43,410 bases of DNA from Streptomyces sp. adm13(2018). Lineage in GTDB: Bacteria; Actinomycetota; Actinomycetes; Streptomycetales; Streptomycetaceae. Numbering within the stretch: the stretch's first letter is position 1; every line of letters begins with the position of its first letter. Below, in pieces: positions 7,949-16,746 of the stretch. The position numbers and the translations under genes were made by a program. Under the pieces are notes generated by a model. It saw nothing but the letters and a program-made list of their open reading frames with translations. It had not been told where the DNA came from and made no database searches. The stretch spans positions 1,991,383-2,034,792 of the forward strand of contig NZ_RDBH01000129.1 of NCBI RefSeq assembly GCF_008042145.1, given 5' to 3'.

Positions 7949-8779
7949 CTACGGCTCCGTGGACGGTCGCGTGGAGGGCCGTGCGGACGGCTCCGCGGAC
8001 GGCGGCGTCATCGGCTCGTACGGCAGCAGCTTCGGGCGCTTCGGGGCGAGGCCGTCGCCCGACGAGCGGCCGGTCAGGCGCCGGCCGATCCACGGGCCCA
8101 GGTGCTCCCGGGCGAAGCGGGCGTCCGCCGCCCGGCGGGTCGCCCAGCCCGGCAGCGGGGTCGGCGGCGGCGGCGTCCGCCAGTCCGCCTCCGGCGTCAT
8201 GCCAAGGGTCTGCCAGACGGCCTCGGCGACCCGCCGGTGCCCCTCGCCGGTGAGGTGGAGCCGGTCCACGTCCCAGAGCCTCGGGTCGGCGAGCGAGGGC
8301 GCGCCGTACAGGTCGACGACGAGCGCCCCGTGCCGGGCGGCGAGCGCGTCGACGTGCGCGAACAGCTCCTCCATCCGGGGGCGGAAGCGCTCCAGGACCG
8401 GCCCGTTGCGGCCGGGGCTGCGCATCAGGACCAGCTGCCCGCAGGAGGGGGTGAGCCGTTCGACCGCCTCGGTGAGCAGTCCGCGCACCCGCCCCATGTC
8501 GACCTTGGGCCGCAGGGTGTCGTTGAGCCCGCCGACCAGGGTGACGACGTCGGCCTTCATCGCGACGGCCGTCTCGACCTGCTCGTCGACGATCTGGCCG
8601 ATCAGCTTGCCGCGCACGGCGAGGTTGGCGTACCGGAAGTCGGGGGTCCGGGCGGCCAGCCGGTCGGCGAGGACGTCGGCCCAGCCCCGGTAGGTACCGT
8701 CGGGCCTCCGGTCGGACATTCCCTCGGTGAAGCTGTCGCCGAGGGCGACGAAACTGTTGTACGTGGCATTGATCTCCAT
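7949..8779 (-). CDS. SGNH/GDSL-family hydrolase
   Basis: This is a 276-residue SGNH-fold esterase or lipase-type enzyme. Block I is ALGDSFTEGM with the catalytic Ser at about residue 16. The Gly and Asn oxyanion contributors lie in NLAVRGKLIG and VGGLNDTLRP. Block V is DVDRLHLTGEGH with the Asp-His pair. No signal peptide is visible, so it probably acts in the cytoplasm. The C-terminus after about residue 245 is a low-complexity Pro/Ser/Thr/Arg tail (PSAEPSARPSTRP), unlike the catalytic part. ATG 8779 is the first start compatible with the family; TACGAT lies 9 nt before it, so the leader may be very short. The substrate is unknown. Confidence 0.88.
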   Translation of the reverse strand: MEINATYNSFVALGDSFTEGMSDRRPDGTYRGWADVLADRLAARTPDFRYANLAVRGKLIGQIVDEQVETAVAMKADVVTLVGGLNDTLRPKVDMGRVRGLLTEAVERLTPSCGQLVLMRSPGRNGPVLERFRPRMEELFAHVDALAARHGALVVDLYGAPSLADPRLWDVDRLHLTGEGHRRVAEAVWQTLGMTPEADWRTPPPPTPLPGWATRRAADARFAREHLGPWIGRRLTGRSSGDGLAPKRPKLLPYEPMTPPSAEPSARPSTRPSTEP

Positions 8780-8883
8780 GGCGGAGAAATCGTACCGCGC
8801 GGTATGCGGGTCCCGCCGCCGGAGCCCGGCGGGCCCCCGGTGGCGGCCGCGTAGCTGCCCGCCGCCCCGGCCCGGGACGCGAA

Positions 8884-8915
8884 AGGGCCCCGGGAGCGCC
8901 TGCTCCCGGGGCCCT
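8884..8915 (-). terminator. terminator after the CNNM gene pair
   Basis: A perfect 14-bp stem (arms 8884-8897 and 8902-8915, loop GCCT) lies 20 bp past the stop codon of the leftward CNNM pair and is followed by TTT on the minus strand. Confidence 0.85.
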
Positions 8916-8934
8916 CGCCCGCACACCGAGGCCG

Positions 8935-9954
8935 TTACGGGGCCGCCGGGCGGCCCACCAGCTCCCGCAGCACGTCCTCCATCGCCACGAGACCGGCCGG
9001 CTTGTCGTCCTCGTCGAGCACCGCCGCCAGATGCGTCCGGCTGCGGCGCATCGCGGTCAGGACGTCGTCGAGCGGGGCGGCCGCCCGGACCCGGGCGACC
9101 GGCCGCAGCATGGACACCGGGAAGGGCTCGTCGCGCGGCAGGACGTCGAGCGCGTCCTTGACGTGCAGATAGCCCAGGATCCGGCGGTTCTCGTCGACCG
9201 TCGGGAAGCGCGAGTAGCCGGTCCGCGCCGACAGCGCCTCCAGCTCCTCCGGAGTCGTGCCCACCTGCGCGTACACGACCTTCTCCGCCGGCATCACGAC
9301 GTCCCGCACGGGCCGGCGGCCCAGTTCGAGGGCGTCGTGCAGCCGCTCCGCGGCCCGGTCGTCGAGCAGGCCCGCGTCACCGGCGTCGGTGACCATCCGG
9401 GCCAGCTCGTCGTCCGAGAACGTCGCCGAGACCTCGTCCTTGGCCTCCACCCGCAACAGCTTGAGCAGCACGTTCGCGAAGGCGTTGATCGCGAAGATCA
9501 CCGGCCGCAGCGCCCGGGCGAGCGTCACCAGCGGCGGGCCGAGCAGCAGCGCCGTCCGCGTGGGCTCCGCCAGGGCGATGTTCTTCGGCACCATCTCGCC
9601 GAGCAGCATGTGCAGATACGTGGCCACGCTCAGCGCGATCACGAACGAGATCGGGTGGACCAGGCCGTGCGGCACGCCCACCGCGTCGAAGACCGGTTCG
9701 AGCAGGTGCGCGATGGCCGGCTCGGCGACGATGCCGAGGACCAGGGTGCACAGGGTGATGCCGAGCTGCGCCGCGGCGAGCAGCGCGGAGACGTGTTCGA
9801 GGCCCCAGATGACGCTGCGCGCCCGCCGGTTCCCCTCCTCGGCCTGCGGCTCGATCTGGCTGCGCCGGACCGAGATCAGGGCGAACTCGGCGCCGACGAA
9901 GAACGCGTTGACGACCAGGGTCAGCAGACCGATCAACAGCTGGATCACGATCAT
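8935..9954 (-). CDS. CNNM/CorC-type hemolysin-family membrane protein with CBS pair (second copy)
   Basis: This is a 339-residue membrane protein of the CNNM (DUF21) family, associated with magnesium/cobalt efflux or homeostasis. The DUF21 domain spans about residues 1-185, with hydrophobic segments at VIQLLIGLLTLVVNAFFVGA, in the LLAAAQLGITLCTLVLG region and around YLHMLLGEMVPKNIAL, the conserved GE-x-VPK motif. A CBS-domain pair follows (about 200-335), with DVVMPAEKVVYAQVGTT and RFPTVDENRRILGYLHVKDAL. It lacks the C-terminal CorC/HlyC domain of its upstream paralogue. Its ATG overlaps the upstream stop (ATGA), so the two are translationally coupled and probably act together, perhaps as a heteromer. 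Confidence 0.9.
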   Translation of the reverse strand: MIVIQLLIGLLTLVVNAFFVGAEFALISVRRSQIEPQAEEGNRRARSVIWGLEHVSALLAAAQLGITLCTLVLGIVAEPAIAHLLEPVFDAVGVPHGLVHPISFVIALSVATYLHMLLGEMVPKNIALAEPTRTALLLGPPLVTLARALRPVIFAINAFANVLLKLLRVEAKDEVSATFSDDELARMVTDAGDAGLLDDRAAERLHDALELGRRPVRDVVMPAEKVVYAQVGTTPEELEALSARTGYSRFPTVDENRRILGYLHVKDALDVLPRDEPFPVSMLRPVARVRAAAPLDDVLTAMRRSRTHLAAVLDEDDKPAGLVAMEDVLRELVGRPAAP

Positions 9955-11294
9955 CCGTCGACCTCCTCGGTCTCGTCCCCGTGCGCCTGCGCCACGGGCG
10001 CGTGCAGCTGCACGCGGGCGGCACGCCGCCCCGAGGCGTCGGCCACGTCGAGCCGCCAGCCGTCCAGGTCCACGATGTCCCCGACGGCCGGGATGCGGCC
10101 CAGCTCGTGGGCGACGAAGCCCGCGAGCGTCTCGTACGGTCCGTCCGGCACCCGGAGGCCGATGATCTCCACCTGGTCCGTCCGGGCGGCGCCGTCGGCG
10201 GACCAGAGCTCGCGCCCGTCCGCGTCCTCGCCCGCCCGCGCCAGGTCCGGCGTCTCGTGCGGGTCGTGCTCGTCGCGCACCTCGCCGACGACCTCCTCGA
10301 CGATGTCCTCCAGGGTGGCCACCCCGGCGGTGCCGCCGTACTCGTCGATGACGACGGCCATCGTCTGCCGGCCGGACAGCCGGTCGAGCAGCCGGTCCAC
10401 GGTCAGCGTCTCGGGGACGAGCAGCGGCTCGCGCATCAGCTCGCCGACCCCGCGGTGGCGGCGCTCCTCGGCCGGTATGGCCAGGACGTCCTTGATGTGC
10501 GCGATGCCGACGACCGCGTCGAGGCTGCCCCGGTAGACGGGGAAGCGGGAGAGACCGGTCGCCCGGGTCGCGTTGGCGACGTCCTCGGCGGTGGCCTGCA
10601 CGTCGAGCGCGGTGACCTGCACGCGCGGCGTCATCACGTTCTCCGCGGTCAGCTCCGCCAGGTTGAGGGTGCGGACGAACAGCTCGGCCGTGTCCGCCTC
10701 CAGGGCGCCCTCCTTGGCGGAGTGCCGGGCCAGCGCGACGAGCTCCTGCGGGGAGCGCGCCGACGCCAGCTCCTCGGTCGGCTCCATGCCGAGCCGGCGC
10801 AGGATCCGGTTCGCGGTGTTGTTGAGATGGCTGATCAGCGGCTTGAAGGCGGCGGTGAACACCCGCTGCGGCGGGGCGACCACCTTCGCGACCGCGAGCG
10901 GCGAGGAGATCGCCCAGTTCTTGGGGACCAGCTCGCCGACCACCATCAGGACGACGGTCGACAGGGCGGTGCCCAGGACCAGCGCCACGGACGAGGCGAC
11001 GGAGGCGGAGAAGCCGAGGTCCTCCAGGGGACCGCGGATCAGCTTGGTGATCGAGGGCTCGGAGAGCATGCCGACGACCAGGTTGGTGACGGTGATGCCC
11101 AGCTGGGCACCGGAGAGCTGGAAGGTCAGCGACTTGACCGCCTTCAGCGCTCCGGCCGCGCCGCGCTCGCCGCGCTCGGCGGCGTCCTCCAGCTGGCGGC
11201 GCTCGACCGTGGTCAGCGAGAACTCGGCCGCGACGAACGCACCGCACGCCACGGAGAGGAGGAGCGCCAGGAGGAGCAGCAGCACTTCGGTCAT
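9951..11294 (-). CDS. CNNM/CorC-type hemolysin-family membrane protein (first copy)
   Basis: This is a 447-residue paralogue of the next gene. The DUF21 transmembrane domain (about residues 1-190, beginning TEVLLLLLALLLSVACGAFV, with VVGELVPKNWAIS) precedes two CBS motifs (about 205-340, ENVMTPRVQVTALD and RFPVYRGSLDAVVGIAHIKD, then VIDEYGGTAGVATLEDIVEE). A CorC_HlyC transporter-associated domain (about 360-435) completes the architecture. The family is linked to Mg2+/Co2+ transport and resistance; direct transport is debated. ATG 11294 has GGAGG 7 nt upstream. It is first in a two-gene operon ended by a strong terminator. Confidence 0.92.
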   Translation of the reverse strand: MTEVLLLLLALLLSVACGAFVAAEFSLTTVERRQLEDAAERGERGAAGALKAVKSLTFQLSGAQLGITVTNLVVGMLSEPSITKLIRGPLEDLGFSASVASSVALVLGTALSTVVLMVVGELVPKNWAISSPLAVAKVVAPPQRVFTAAFKPLISHLNNTANRILRRLGMEPTEELASARSPQELVALARHSAKEGALEADTAELFVRTLNLAELTAENVMTPRVQVTALDVQATAEDVANATRATGLSRFPVYRGSLDAVVGIAHIKDVLAIPAEERRHRGVGELMREPLLVPETLTVDRLLDRLSGRQTMAVVIDEYGGTAGVATLEDIVEEVVGEVRDEHDPHETPDLARAGEDADGRELWSADGAARTDQVEIIGLRVPDGPYETLAGFVAHELGRIPAVGDIVDLDGWRLDVADASGRRAARVQLHAPVAQAHGDETEEVDG

Positions 11295-11511
11295 CGGTTC
11301 ACCTCCGTCCCATGATCAGTCAGGGGGAGGAGGAACGCTCGATGTCGGCCGTGGGGGCCGGTGCTTTCGGGAGCAGTACCCGCGTGGGCACTACCGGGAG
11401 GCTCGCCCATGGGCGGACGTTCACACCTTTCGGTCGGTCGGACGAAGGGGAGACCATGGTAAAGGACCGGCAAAACGGCACGTCGGCGGGGGAGCGGCCG
11501 GGATCCGCCGC

Positions 11512-11937
11512 TCAGTCCGTGAGCGGCTTCACCCAGCGGCGCCACTGGTCCTGTCGCTCGTACCCGGCTGCCGCCCACAGATGCCGGCCGGTCTCGTTCT
11601 CCTCCAGGACCATGGCGTCGGCCCGCCGTCCGCCGAGGGCGGCGAAGCGCTCCTCGGCCGCCCGCAGCAGCGCCGTCGAGATGCCCCGGCGGCGGTACGC
11701 GGGCAGGACCGCGAGCCGGTAGAGGGAGGCGCGCCAGCCGTCCCAGCCGGCGATCACCGACCCGACGAGGACCTCGCCGGAGACCGCGAGGAGCAGCGCT
11801 TCCGGGTCGCGCGTGACGAGGCGGATCACCCCGTCCAGGTCGTCGGAGACGGAGGTGCCCTCGGCGGACTCCTTCCAGAAGGTCAGGACCGCCTCGGCGT
11901 CCTCGGGAGTGGCGTGACGTATGCGCAGGTCGATCAT
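11512..11937 (-). CDS. GNAT-family N-acetyltransferase
   Basis: This is a 141-residue single-domain acetyl-CoA-dependent N-acetyltransferase. The acetyl-CoA pyrophosphate loop is YRRRGISTALLRAAEERF (about residues 81-98), preceded by the beta-4 strand SLYRLAVLPA and followed by MVLEENETGRHLWAAAGY, as in the family. The substrate cannot be predicted; this simple form acetylates anything from antibiotics to ribosomal-protein ends. It stands alone: 217 bp without clear structure separate it from the CNNM pair, and the methyltransferase gene ends 64 bp upstream of its start. Confidence 0.88.
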   Translation of the reverse strand: MIDLRIRHATPEDAEAVLTFWKESAEGTSVSDDLDGVIRLVTRDPEALLLAVSGEVLVGSVIAGWDGWRASLYRLAVLPAYRRRGISTALLRAAEERFAALGGRRADAMVLEENETGRHLWAAAGYERQDQWRRWVKPLTD

Positions 11938-12001
11938 GGCCGGATCCCATCACGGAGTGTCGCTCCGCTGCCAGGACTTCCGTTCCGCGAGACGGCACCC
12001 G

Positions 12002-12682
12002 CTACCGCCGGGCCGAGCCCAGGACACAGGGCGAGGAGGGGAGCCGCGGGCCCTTCTCCGGCACGTCGAACGAGCGGTACGGGCCCAGGGTGAACCCGGC
12101 CGCCTCGATCGCCGCGAGCGGGGCGCGGGAGGTGTGGCAGCCGCCGAAGAGCAGCGGCCAGACCGTCCGGTCGAGTCCCCGCTGCACCCGGGCGAGCCCG
12201 GGGGTGTCCGCCAGACCGTGCTCGAAGAAGCGCAGTTCGGCGCCGGGGCGCAGCACGCGGTGGAGTTCGGCGAGGGTCTGCGGGAGGTTCCGCACCGTGC
12301 ACAGGACGAGCGAGGCCACCGCCGCGTCGAAGGAGGCGTCCTCCAGCGGCAGCGCCTCGGCGGTGTCCGGGAGCAGGGTCACCGGCACCGGGGCGCGGAG
12401 CGCGGCCTCCCGGGCGAGCCGCCGGAGCCGGGACTCCGGTTCGAGCGCGACGACCTCGGTGACGTCGGGCGGGTAGTGCGCGAAGTTCAGGCCGTTGCCC
12501 GCGCCGATCTCGATCACCCGGCCGGACAGCCCGGAGAGCAGCTCCGCCCGCAGTGCGCCGAGCCCGCCCCTGATGTCGGCGGACACGCTGCACCGGGCGT
12601 AGAAGCGGGCGAACAGCGGATGGTGGACGCCGGACGGGGCGGCGGGACCGGGCGGCGTCGACGGGGTGCGCGGCGGTGTCAT
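12002..12682 (-). CDS. class I SAM-dependent methyltransferase
   Basis: This is a 226-residue cytoplasmic methyltransferase with the Rossmann-type Methyltransf_11 fold. Motif I is VIEIGAGNGLNF (about residues 56-67), the acidic residue after strand 2 is in VVALEPE, and motif IV is FDAAVASLVLCTV. The N-terminal 20 residues are Pro/Thr-rich and probably disordered. GAGGAGA is 6 nt before the ATG, and only 10 bp separate it from the stop of the VOC gene, so the two are co-transcribed. The overall pattern resembles METTL7-like or phospholipid-type methyltransferases, but the substrate is unknown. Confidence 0.88.
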   Translation of the reverse strand: MTPPRTPSTPPGPAAPSGVHHPLFARFYARCSVSADIRGGLGALRAELLSGLSGRVIEIGAGNGLNFAHYPPDVTEVVALEPESRLRRLAREAALRAPVPVTLLPDTAEALPLEDASFDAAVASLVLCTVRNLPQTLAELHRVLRPGAELRFFEHGLADTPGLARVQRGLDRTVWPLLFGGCHTSRAPLAAIEAAGFTLGPYRSFDVPEKGPRLPSSPCVLGSARR

Positions 12683-12692
12683 CGGTGTCTCC

Positions 12693-13037
12693 TCAGCCCG
12701 TCACGAAGCAGAACTCGTTGCCCTCCGGGTCCCGTACGACCTGGAAGGAGCCCTGCGCGTCGGTCACGAGGTCGCCGACCGGGGACGCCCCCTCCGCGAC
12801 CGCCTCGGCGGTGGCCCGGACCGGGTCCTCGACCTCCAGGTCGAGATGGACGCGGTTCTTCGCGGCCTTGCCCTCGGGCACCCGCTGGAAGGCGATCCGG
12901 ACGAAGTCCGGTGGGTCCACGTACGACCAGTCGTCGCTCCGGTCGACCGGGCTGCCGCCGAGGAGGCCCGCCCAGAACCGGACCAGGGCGGCCGGGTCGG
13001 CGCAGTCGAAGACGATCTCCTGAACGTGAGCGCGCAT
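12693..13037 (-). CDS. VOC-family (glyoxalase-like) protein
   Basis: This is a 114-residue vicinal-oxygen-chelate fold protein. It starts with VQEIVFDCADPAALVRFWAG and ends with the typical VVRDPEGNEFCFVTG; an internal RVHLDLEVED strand carries the expected pattern. Such actinobacterial glyoxalase_6-like proteins are often annotated as dioxygenase or resistance proteins without proof. The ATG at 13037 has GGAGG directly before it, and a TAGGGT hexamer (13049-13044) 6 nt upstream, so the leader is very short or absent. It is first in an operon with the methyltransferase. A second member of this family lies at 38997-39464. Confidence 0.85.
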   Translation of the reverse strand: MRAHVQEIVFDCADPAALVRFWAGLLGGSPVDRSDDWSYVDPPDFVRIAFQRVPEGKAAKNRVHLDLEVEDPVRATAEAVAEGASPVGDLVTDAQGSFQVVRDPEGNEFCFVTG

Positions 13038-13155
13038 GCCTCCACCCTACGGAGTGGAGGCACCCGCGTCCTGTGTCGCGAGCCGTTCGCGTCGCCGCGC
13101 TCGAAGCGGTGCGCCGCCGCGTGGTGCGTGGTCGGTGAGCCTGCCGTGGTCCGGC

Positions 13156-13890
13156 CTACGAGGCTCCGGCGTACGGCTGGGCGAACCGCTCCCGGAAGGC
13201 CTCCGCGTCCCACGTGCCGCCGAGCTGCGGCCCCAGCCAGCCGGCCGCGGCCGCCCGGAAGTCCGCGGGGTCGAGCGCGCCCGACCCCTCCGGCACGGCC
13301 CCGAGCAGCGGAGCGTCCGCCTCCCTCGGCAGATCCGCCAGGTTGCAGCGCATCGCCAGGTCCGGCGCGTCCGGCCAGCTGCCGACCACCACGCCCAGCT
13401 GGGCGATCCCGCGCGCCCGCAGCGCCTCCGCGGTCAGGGCCGTGGAGTTGAGCGTCCCGAGCCCGGCCGGGACCACCGTGAGCACCGGCGCGCCGAGGAG
13501 CGCGGCGGCGTCGGCGAGGGTGCCGCCGTCCTCGTCGAAGCGGACGAGCAGCCCGCCGGCCCCCTCCACGAGCACCAGGTCGTGCTCGGCGGCCAGCTTC
13601 CGGGCGGCCTCGGCGACCTCCGCGGGCCCCACCGGGGCGAGCCCCGCCCGCCGGGCCGCCGTCCCCGGGGCCAGCGGCTCCGGGAAGCGCCCCAGCTCGG
13701 CGGAGCCCGCCGCGCCCGAGAGCCGGACGACCTCGTCCGCGTCCCCGCGCTCGTCCGGGCCGACGCCGGTCTGCGCGGGCTTGAGGACGGCGACCGTCCG
13801 GCCGGCGGCCGTGGCGATCGCGGCGACGGCGGCCGTGACGACGGTCTTGCCGATCTCGGTCCCGGTGCCGCTGACGACGATGATTTCCAC
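13156..13890 (-). CDS. bioD: dethiobiotin synthase
   Basis: This ATP-dependent carboxylase closes the ureido ring of 7,8-diaminopelargonate to give dethiobiotin, the third step of biotin ring assembly. The P-loop GTGTEIGKT is at residues 8-16, and KPAQTGV supplies the substrate/ATP Lys and Thr. VEGAGGLLVRFDED is the second nucleotide motif, and the adenine contact region follows near VPAGLGTLNSTAL. The protein has 244 residues, usual for the family. The GTG start has GAGGAGA 3-9 nt upstream. It is last in bioB-bioA-bioD. The gap to bioA, unlike the tight bioB-bioA overlap, is filled by an 18-bp repeat array. Confidence 0.96.
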   Translation of the reverse strand: MEIIVVSGTGTEIGKTVVTAAVAAIATAAGRTVAVLKPAQTGVGPDERGDADEVVRLSGAAGSAELGRFPEPLAPGTAARRAGLAPVGPAEVAEAARKLAAEHDLVLVEGAGGLLVRFDEDGGTLADAAALLGAPVLTVVPAGLGTLNSTALTAEALRARGIAQLGVVVGSWPDAPDLAMRCNLADLPREADAPLLGAVPEGSGALDPADFRAAAAGWLGPQLGGTWDAEAFRERFAQPYAGAS

Positions 13891-13933
13891 TGTTCTCCTC
13901 GCTCCGGCCTCGCTTCGGCCGTTCTGTCCGTTC

Positions 13934-14058
13934 CCGCGGTCCGTCCGTGCCCGCGGCGCCGGCCGTCGCCGCGGTCCCGCCCGTTCCCCGCGGTGCCGGT
14001 CGCTGCCGCGGCCTGACCGCTCCCACGGCCCCGTACGCTCCCGCGGTCCCGCCGGTCA
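13934..14058. repeat. degenerate 18-bp tandem repeat array between bioA and bioD
   Basis: CCGCGG (once CCACGG) recurs at 13934, 13951, 13969, 13988, 14006, 14023 and 14041. The spacings are 17, 18, 19, 18, 17 and 18 bp, with units resembling CCGCGGTCCCGCCCGTTC. The seven units fill most of the 165-bp gap and the last runs into the bioA stop codon. A weaker unit may precede the first. Confidence 0.85.
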
Positions 14059-15354
14059 GCCCGCGCTCGCCGCCGCGCGCACGGCGGCGCAGATCCGGGC
14101 CAGGTCCTCGTCACCCGTCACGTACGGCGGCATCGTGTAGATCAGGTCGCGGAACGGGCGCAGCCACACGCCCTCCCGGACCGCCGCGCGGGTCGCCGCC
14201 GCCATGTCGACCTCGTGGTCGAGCTGGACGACGCCGATCGCGCCGAGCACCCGCACCTCGCGGACGCCCGGCAGCTCGGCCGCCGGGGCGAGCCCGGCCC
14301 GCAGGCCGGTCTCGATCCGCTTGACCTCGACCTGCCAGTCCTGGGAGAGCAGCAGGTCGATCGAGGCGAGAGCGACGGCCGACGCCAGCGGGTTCCCCAT
14401 GAACGTCGGCCCGTGCGCCAGGACGGGGACCTCGCCGCGCGAGATCCCGTCGGCCACCCGGCTCGTGCAGAGCGTCGCCGCCATCGAGAGGTAGCCGCCG
14501 GTCAGCGCCTTGCCCACGCACATCACGTCGGGGGAGACCCCGGCCTGGTCGGCGGCGAAGAGCGTGCCCGTCCGGCCGAAGCCGGTCGCGATCTCGTCGA
14601 AGACGAGCAGGACGTCGTGGGCGTCGCACGCCTCGCGCAGCACCCGGAGGTACGCCGGGTCGTGGAAGCGCATCCCGCCCGCGCCCTGCACGACCGGCTC
14701 CACGATCACCGCGGCCAGCTCGTGCGCGTGCTCGGCGATCCGGGTCCGCAGCAGCTCCGCGTACGACTCCTCGTAGGCGGCGGGCGGCGCGTCCACGAAG
14801 ACCTGCCGCTGGAGCACCCCCGTCCACAGCTCGTGCATCCCGCCCTGCGGGTCGCACACGGACATCGGCTGCCAGGTGTCCCCGTGGTAGCCGCCGCGCC
14901 AGGTGAGGAGCCGCTGCTTCCCGGGACGGCCCAGGGAACGCCAGTACTGCAGGCACATCTTGGCCGCGACCTCGACGGAGACCGAGCCCGAGTCGCTGAG
15001 GAAGACGTGCCGCAGCGGCTCCGGGGTGATCTCCACGAGCCGGGCGGCGAGCCGGACGGCCGGCTCGTGCGTGAGCCCGCCGAACATGACGTGGCTCATC
15101 TTCTCCAGCTGGCCGCGCACCGCCTCGTCGAGCACGGGGTGGTGGTAGCCGTGGATCGCCGACCACCACGAGGACATGCCGTCGACCAGCTCGTCCCGGC
15201 CCTCCGCGGGCTCGGCGAGCCGGAGCCGGACGCCGGACGCGGACGCGACGACCAGCGGCTCCGCACGGCCCGGCATGGGGCCGTACGGATGCCAGACGTG
15301 CGCCCGGTCCAGGGCGAGGAGTTCGCCGGTGCCGAGGGGTGCGCCGTCAGGCAT
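14056..15354 (-). CDS. bioA: adenosylmethionine-8-amino-7-oxononanoate aminotransferase
   Basis: This PLP enzyme transfers an amino group from S-adenosylmethionine to KAPA, giving diaminopelargonate for biotin. It has 432 residues of the class III aminotransferase fold. Recognisable parts are HVWHPYGPM near the N-terminus, DGMSSWW and HGYHHP (substrate site), [23 protein letters not shown], the cofactor Asp in [13 protein letters not shown], and the PLP Lys in [14 protein letters not shown]. The ATG at 15354 overlaps the end of bioB by 8 bp and has no good ribosome site, so translation is coupled to bioB. The order bioB-bioA-bioD is a normal operon. Confidence 0.96.
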   Translation of the reverse strand: MPDGAPLGTGELLALDRAHVWHPYGPMPGRAEPLVVASASGVRLRLAEPAEGRDELVDGMSSWWSAIHGYHHPVLDEAVRGQLEKMSHVMFGGLTHEPAVRLAARLVEITPEPLRHVFLSDSGSVSVEVAAKMCLQYWRSLGRPGKQRLLTWRGGYHGDTWQPMSVCDPQGGMHELWTGVLQRQVFVDAPPAAYEESYAELLRTRIAEHAHELAAVIVEPVVQGAGGMRFHDPAYLRVLREACDAHDVLLVFDEIATGFGRTGTLFAADQAGVSPDVMCVGKALTGGYLSMAATLCTSRVADGISRGEVPVLAHGPTFMGNPLASAVALASIDLLLSQDWQVEVKRIETGLRAGLAPAAELPGVREVRVLGAIGVVQLDHEVDMAAATRAAVREGVWLRPFRDLIYTMPPYVTGDEDLARICAAVRAAASAG

Positions 15355-16603
15355 TCGGCGCGAGGTCCGTGCCGGCGCCCCGGCGGCGCACGGCCACCAG
15401 GTCGGTGCGGGCGTCACTCGCCGTGGGCACCGAAGGCGCTGCCGCCGCTGTCGCCGCCGGAGCCGCGTGACCGCCGCAGGGGCCGCAGCCCCCGCCCTCC
15501 TCGCCGTGCGGGCCGCAGCCGGACGAGGCCTCGGAGCCGCAGCCCGCCGAGGACGCCGTGCCGCAGCCGCCGGTCGCGCCCGCCGCGGCGAGGGCGTCCG
15601 CGCGGTGCTTCGGCAGCGTCGTCGTGCCCGCGCCCTCCACCTCGAAGCCCGCGTCCGCGATCATGTCCAGGTCGGCCTGACCGGCCTGGCCCTCGCTCGT
15701 CAGGTAGTCGCCGAGGAAGATCGAGTTCGCGATGTTCAGCGCGAGGGGCTGCATCGAGCGGAGGTGCACCTCGCGACCGCCGGCGATCCGCACCTCGACG
15801 TCGGGGCAGACGAACCGCACCATCGCAAGGATCCGCAGACAGCGCTGCGGGGTCAGGTTCCACTCCTTGGCGAGCGGCGTCCCCTCGAAGGGGATGAGGA
15901 AGTTGACCGGCACCGAGTCGGAGTCGAGCTCGCGCAGCGCGTAGACGACGTCGACGAGGTCCTCGTCCGTCTCGCCCATGCCCGCGATCAGGCCCGAGCA
16001 GGCGGACAGACCGGCGGCGTGCGCCTTCTGCACGGTGTCCACCCGGTCGGCGTACGTGTGGGTCTTGGTGATCCCCGCGTACGTCGCCTCGGACGTGTTC
16101 AGGTTGTGGTTGTACGCGTCTGCGCCGGCGTCCTTGAGCCGCTCGGCCTGGCCGTCCGAGAGCAGACCGAGGCAGGCGCACACCTCGACGCCCTCGTTCT
16201 CCTCCTTGATGGCCTCGATGGTCCTACCGACCCGCTCGACGTCCCGGTCCGTCGGACCGCGGCCGCTCGCGACCAGGCAGACACGCTTGGCGCCGCCCGC
16301 GACACCCGCGGCGGCGGCCCGGGAGGCCTCGTCCGGCTTCAGCCAGGTGTACTTGAGGATCTCGGCCTTCGAGCCGAGCCGCTGCGAGCAGTACGAGCAG
16401 TCCTCGGGGCACAGGCCCGACTTCAGGTTCACCAGGTAGTTGAGCTTCACCCGTCGCCCGAACCACTGGCGGCGCACCTTCCCGGCCGCCGCCACCACAT
16501 CGAGCAGTTCGTCGTCGGAGGTCGCCAGAACGGCGAGTGCTTCTTCACGGCTCGGCAGCTCGCGCCGCAGCCCCTTCTCCACCAGCGTGTTCAGCAGGTC
16601 CAT
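15347..16603 (-). CDS. bioB: biotin synthase with Cys-rich C-terminal extension
   Basis: This radical-SAM enzyme inserts sulfur into dethiobiotin, the last step of biotin synthesis. The [4Fe-4S] motif [12 protein letters not shown] has Cys65, Cys69 and Cys72; [28 protein letters not shown] and the [2Fe-2S]-ligand Arg region EVRIAGGRE are all present. The family core ends near residue 340. It is followed by about 78 extra residues with five Cys (347, 355, 363, 373, 376) and two His in a Gly-rich setting, then an Ala/Pro tail. ATG 16603 has GAGG about 10 nt upstream. The promoter region is shared with the divergent bioF gene. Confidence 0.96.
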   Translation of the reverse strand: MDLLNTLVEKGLRRELPSREEALAVLATSDDELLDVVAAAGKVRRQWFGRRVKLNYLVNLKSGLCPEDCSYCSQRLGSKAEILKYTWLKPDEASRAAAAGVAGGAKRVCLVASGRGPTDRDVERVGRTIEAIKEENEGVEVCACLGLLSDGQAERLKDAGADAYNHNLNTSEATYAGITKTHTYADRVDTVQKAHAAGLSACSGLIAGMGETDEDLVDVVYALRELDSDSVPVNFLIPFEGTPLAKEWNLTPQRCLRILAMVRFVCPDVEVRIAGGREVHLRSMQPLALNIANSIFLGDYLTSEGQAGQADLDMIADAGFEVEGAGTTTLPKHRADALAAAGATGGCGTASSAGCGSEASSGCGPHGEEGGGCGPCGGHAAPAATAAAAPSVPTASDARTDLVAVRRRGAGTDLAPNA

Positions 16604-16746
16604 AAGCGCTGATCCTCGCCTACCGCCCACCCCCGGGCCAAGGAGGATCTGAACAAACGCCCCCGAGAGAGGTGTGTGGATGACCACATCACGACCTCGG
16701 CACCCTGCGGTTAGGGTCTGTGCGCTGCCTACAAAAGGATCGCCGC
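16604..16746. promoter_or_regulatory. divergent bioB/bioF promoter region with candidate operator
   Basis: The 143-bp gap must hold both biotin promoters. Near its middle, TGTGG-ATGA-CCACA (16675-16688) is a perfect 5-bp dyad with a partly symmetric flank (GTG on the left, CAC on the right). It is a candidate site for a repressor acting on both directions; no BirA-type operator was recognised. bioF has AAAGGA as ribosome site. Confidence 0.5.
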
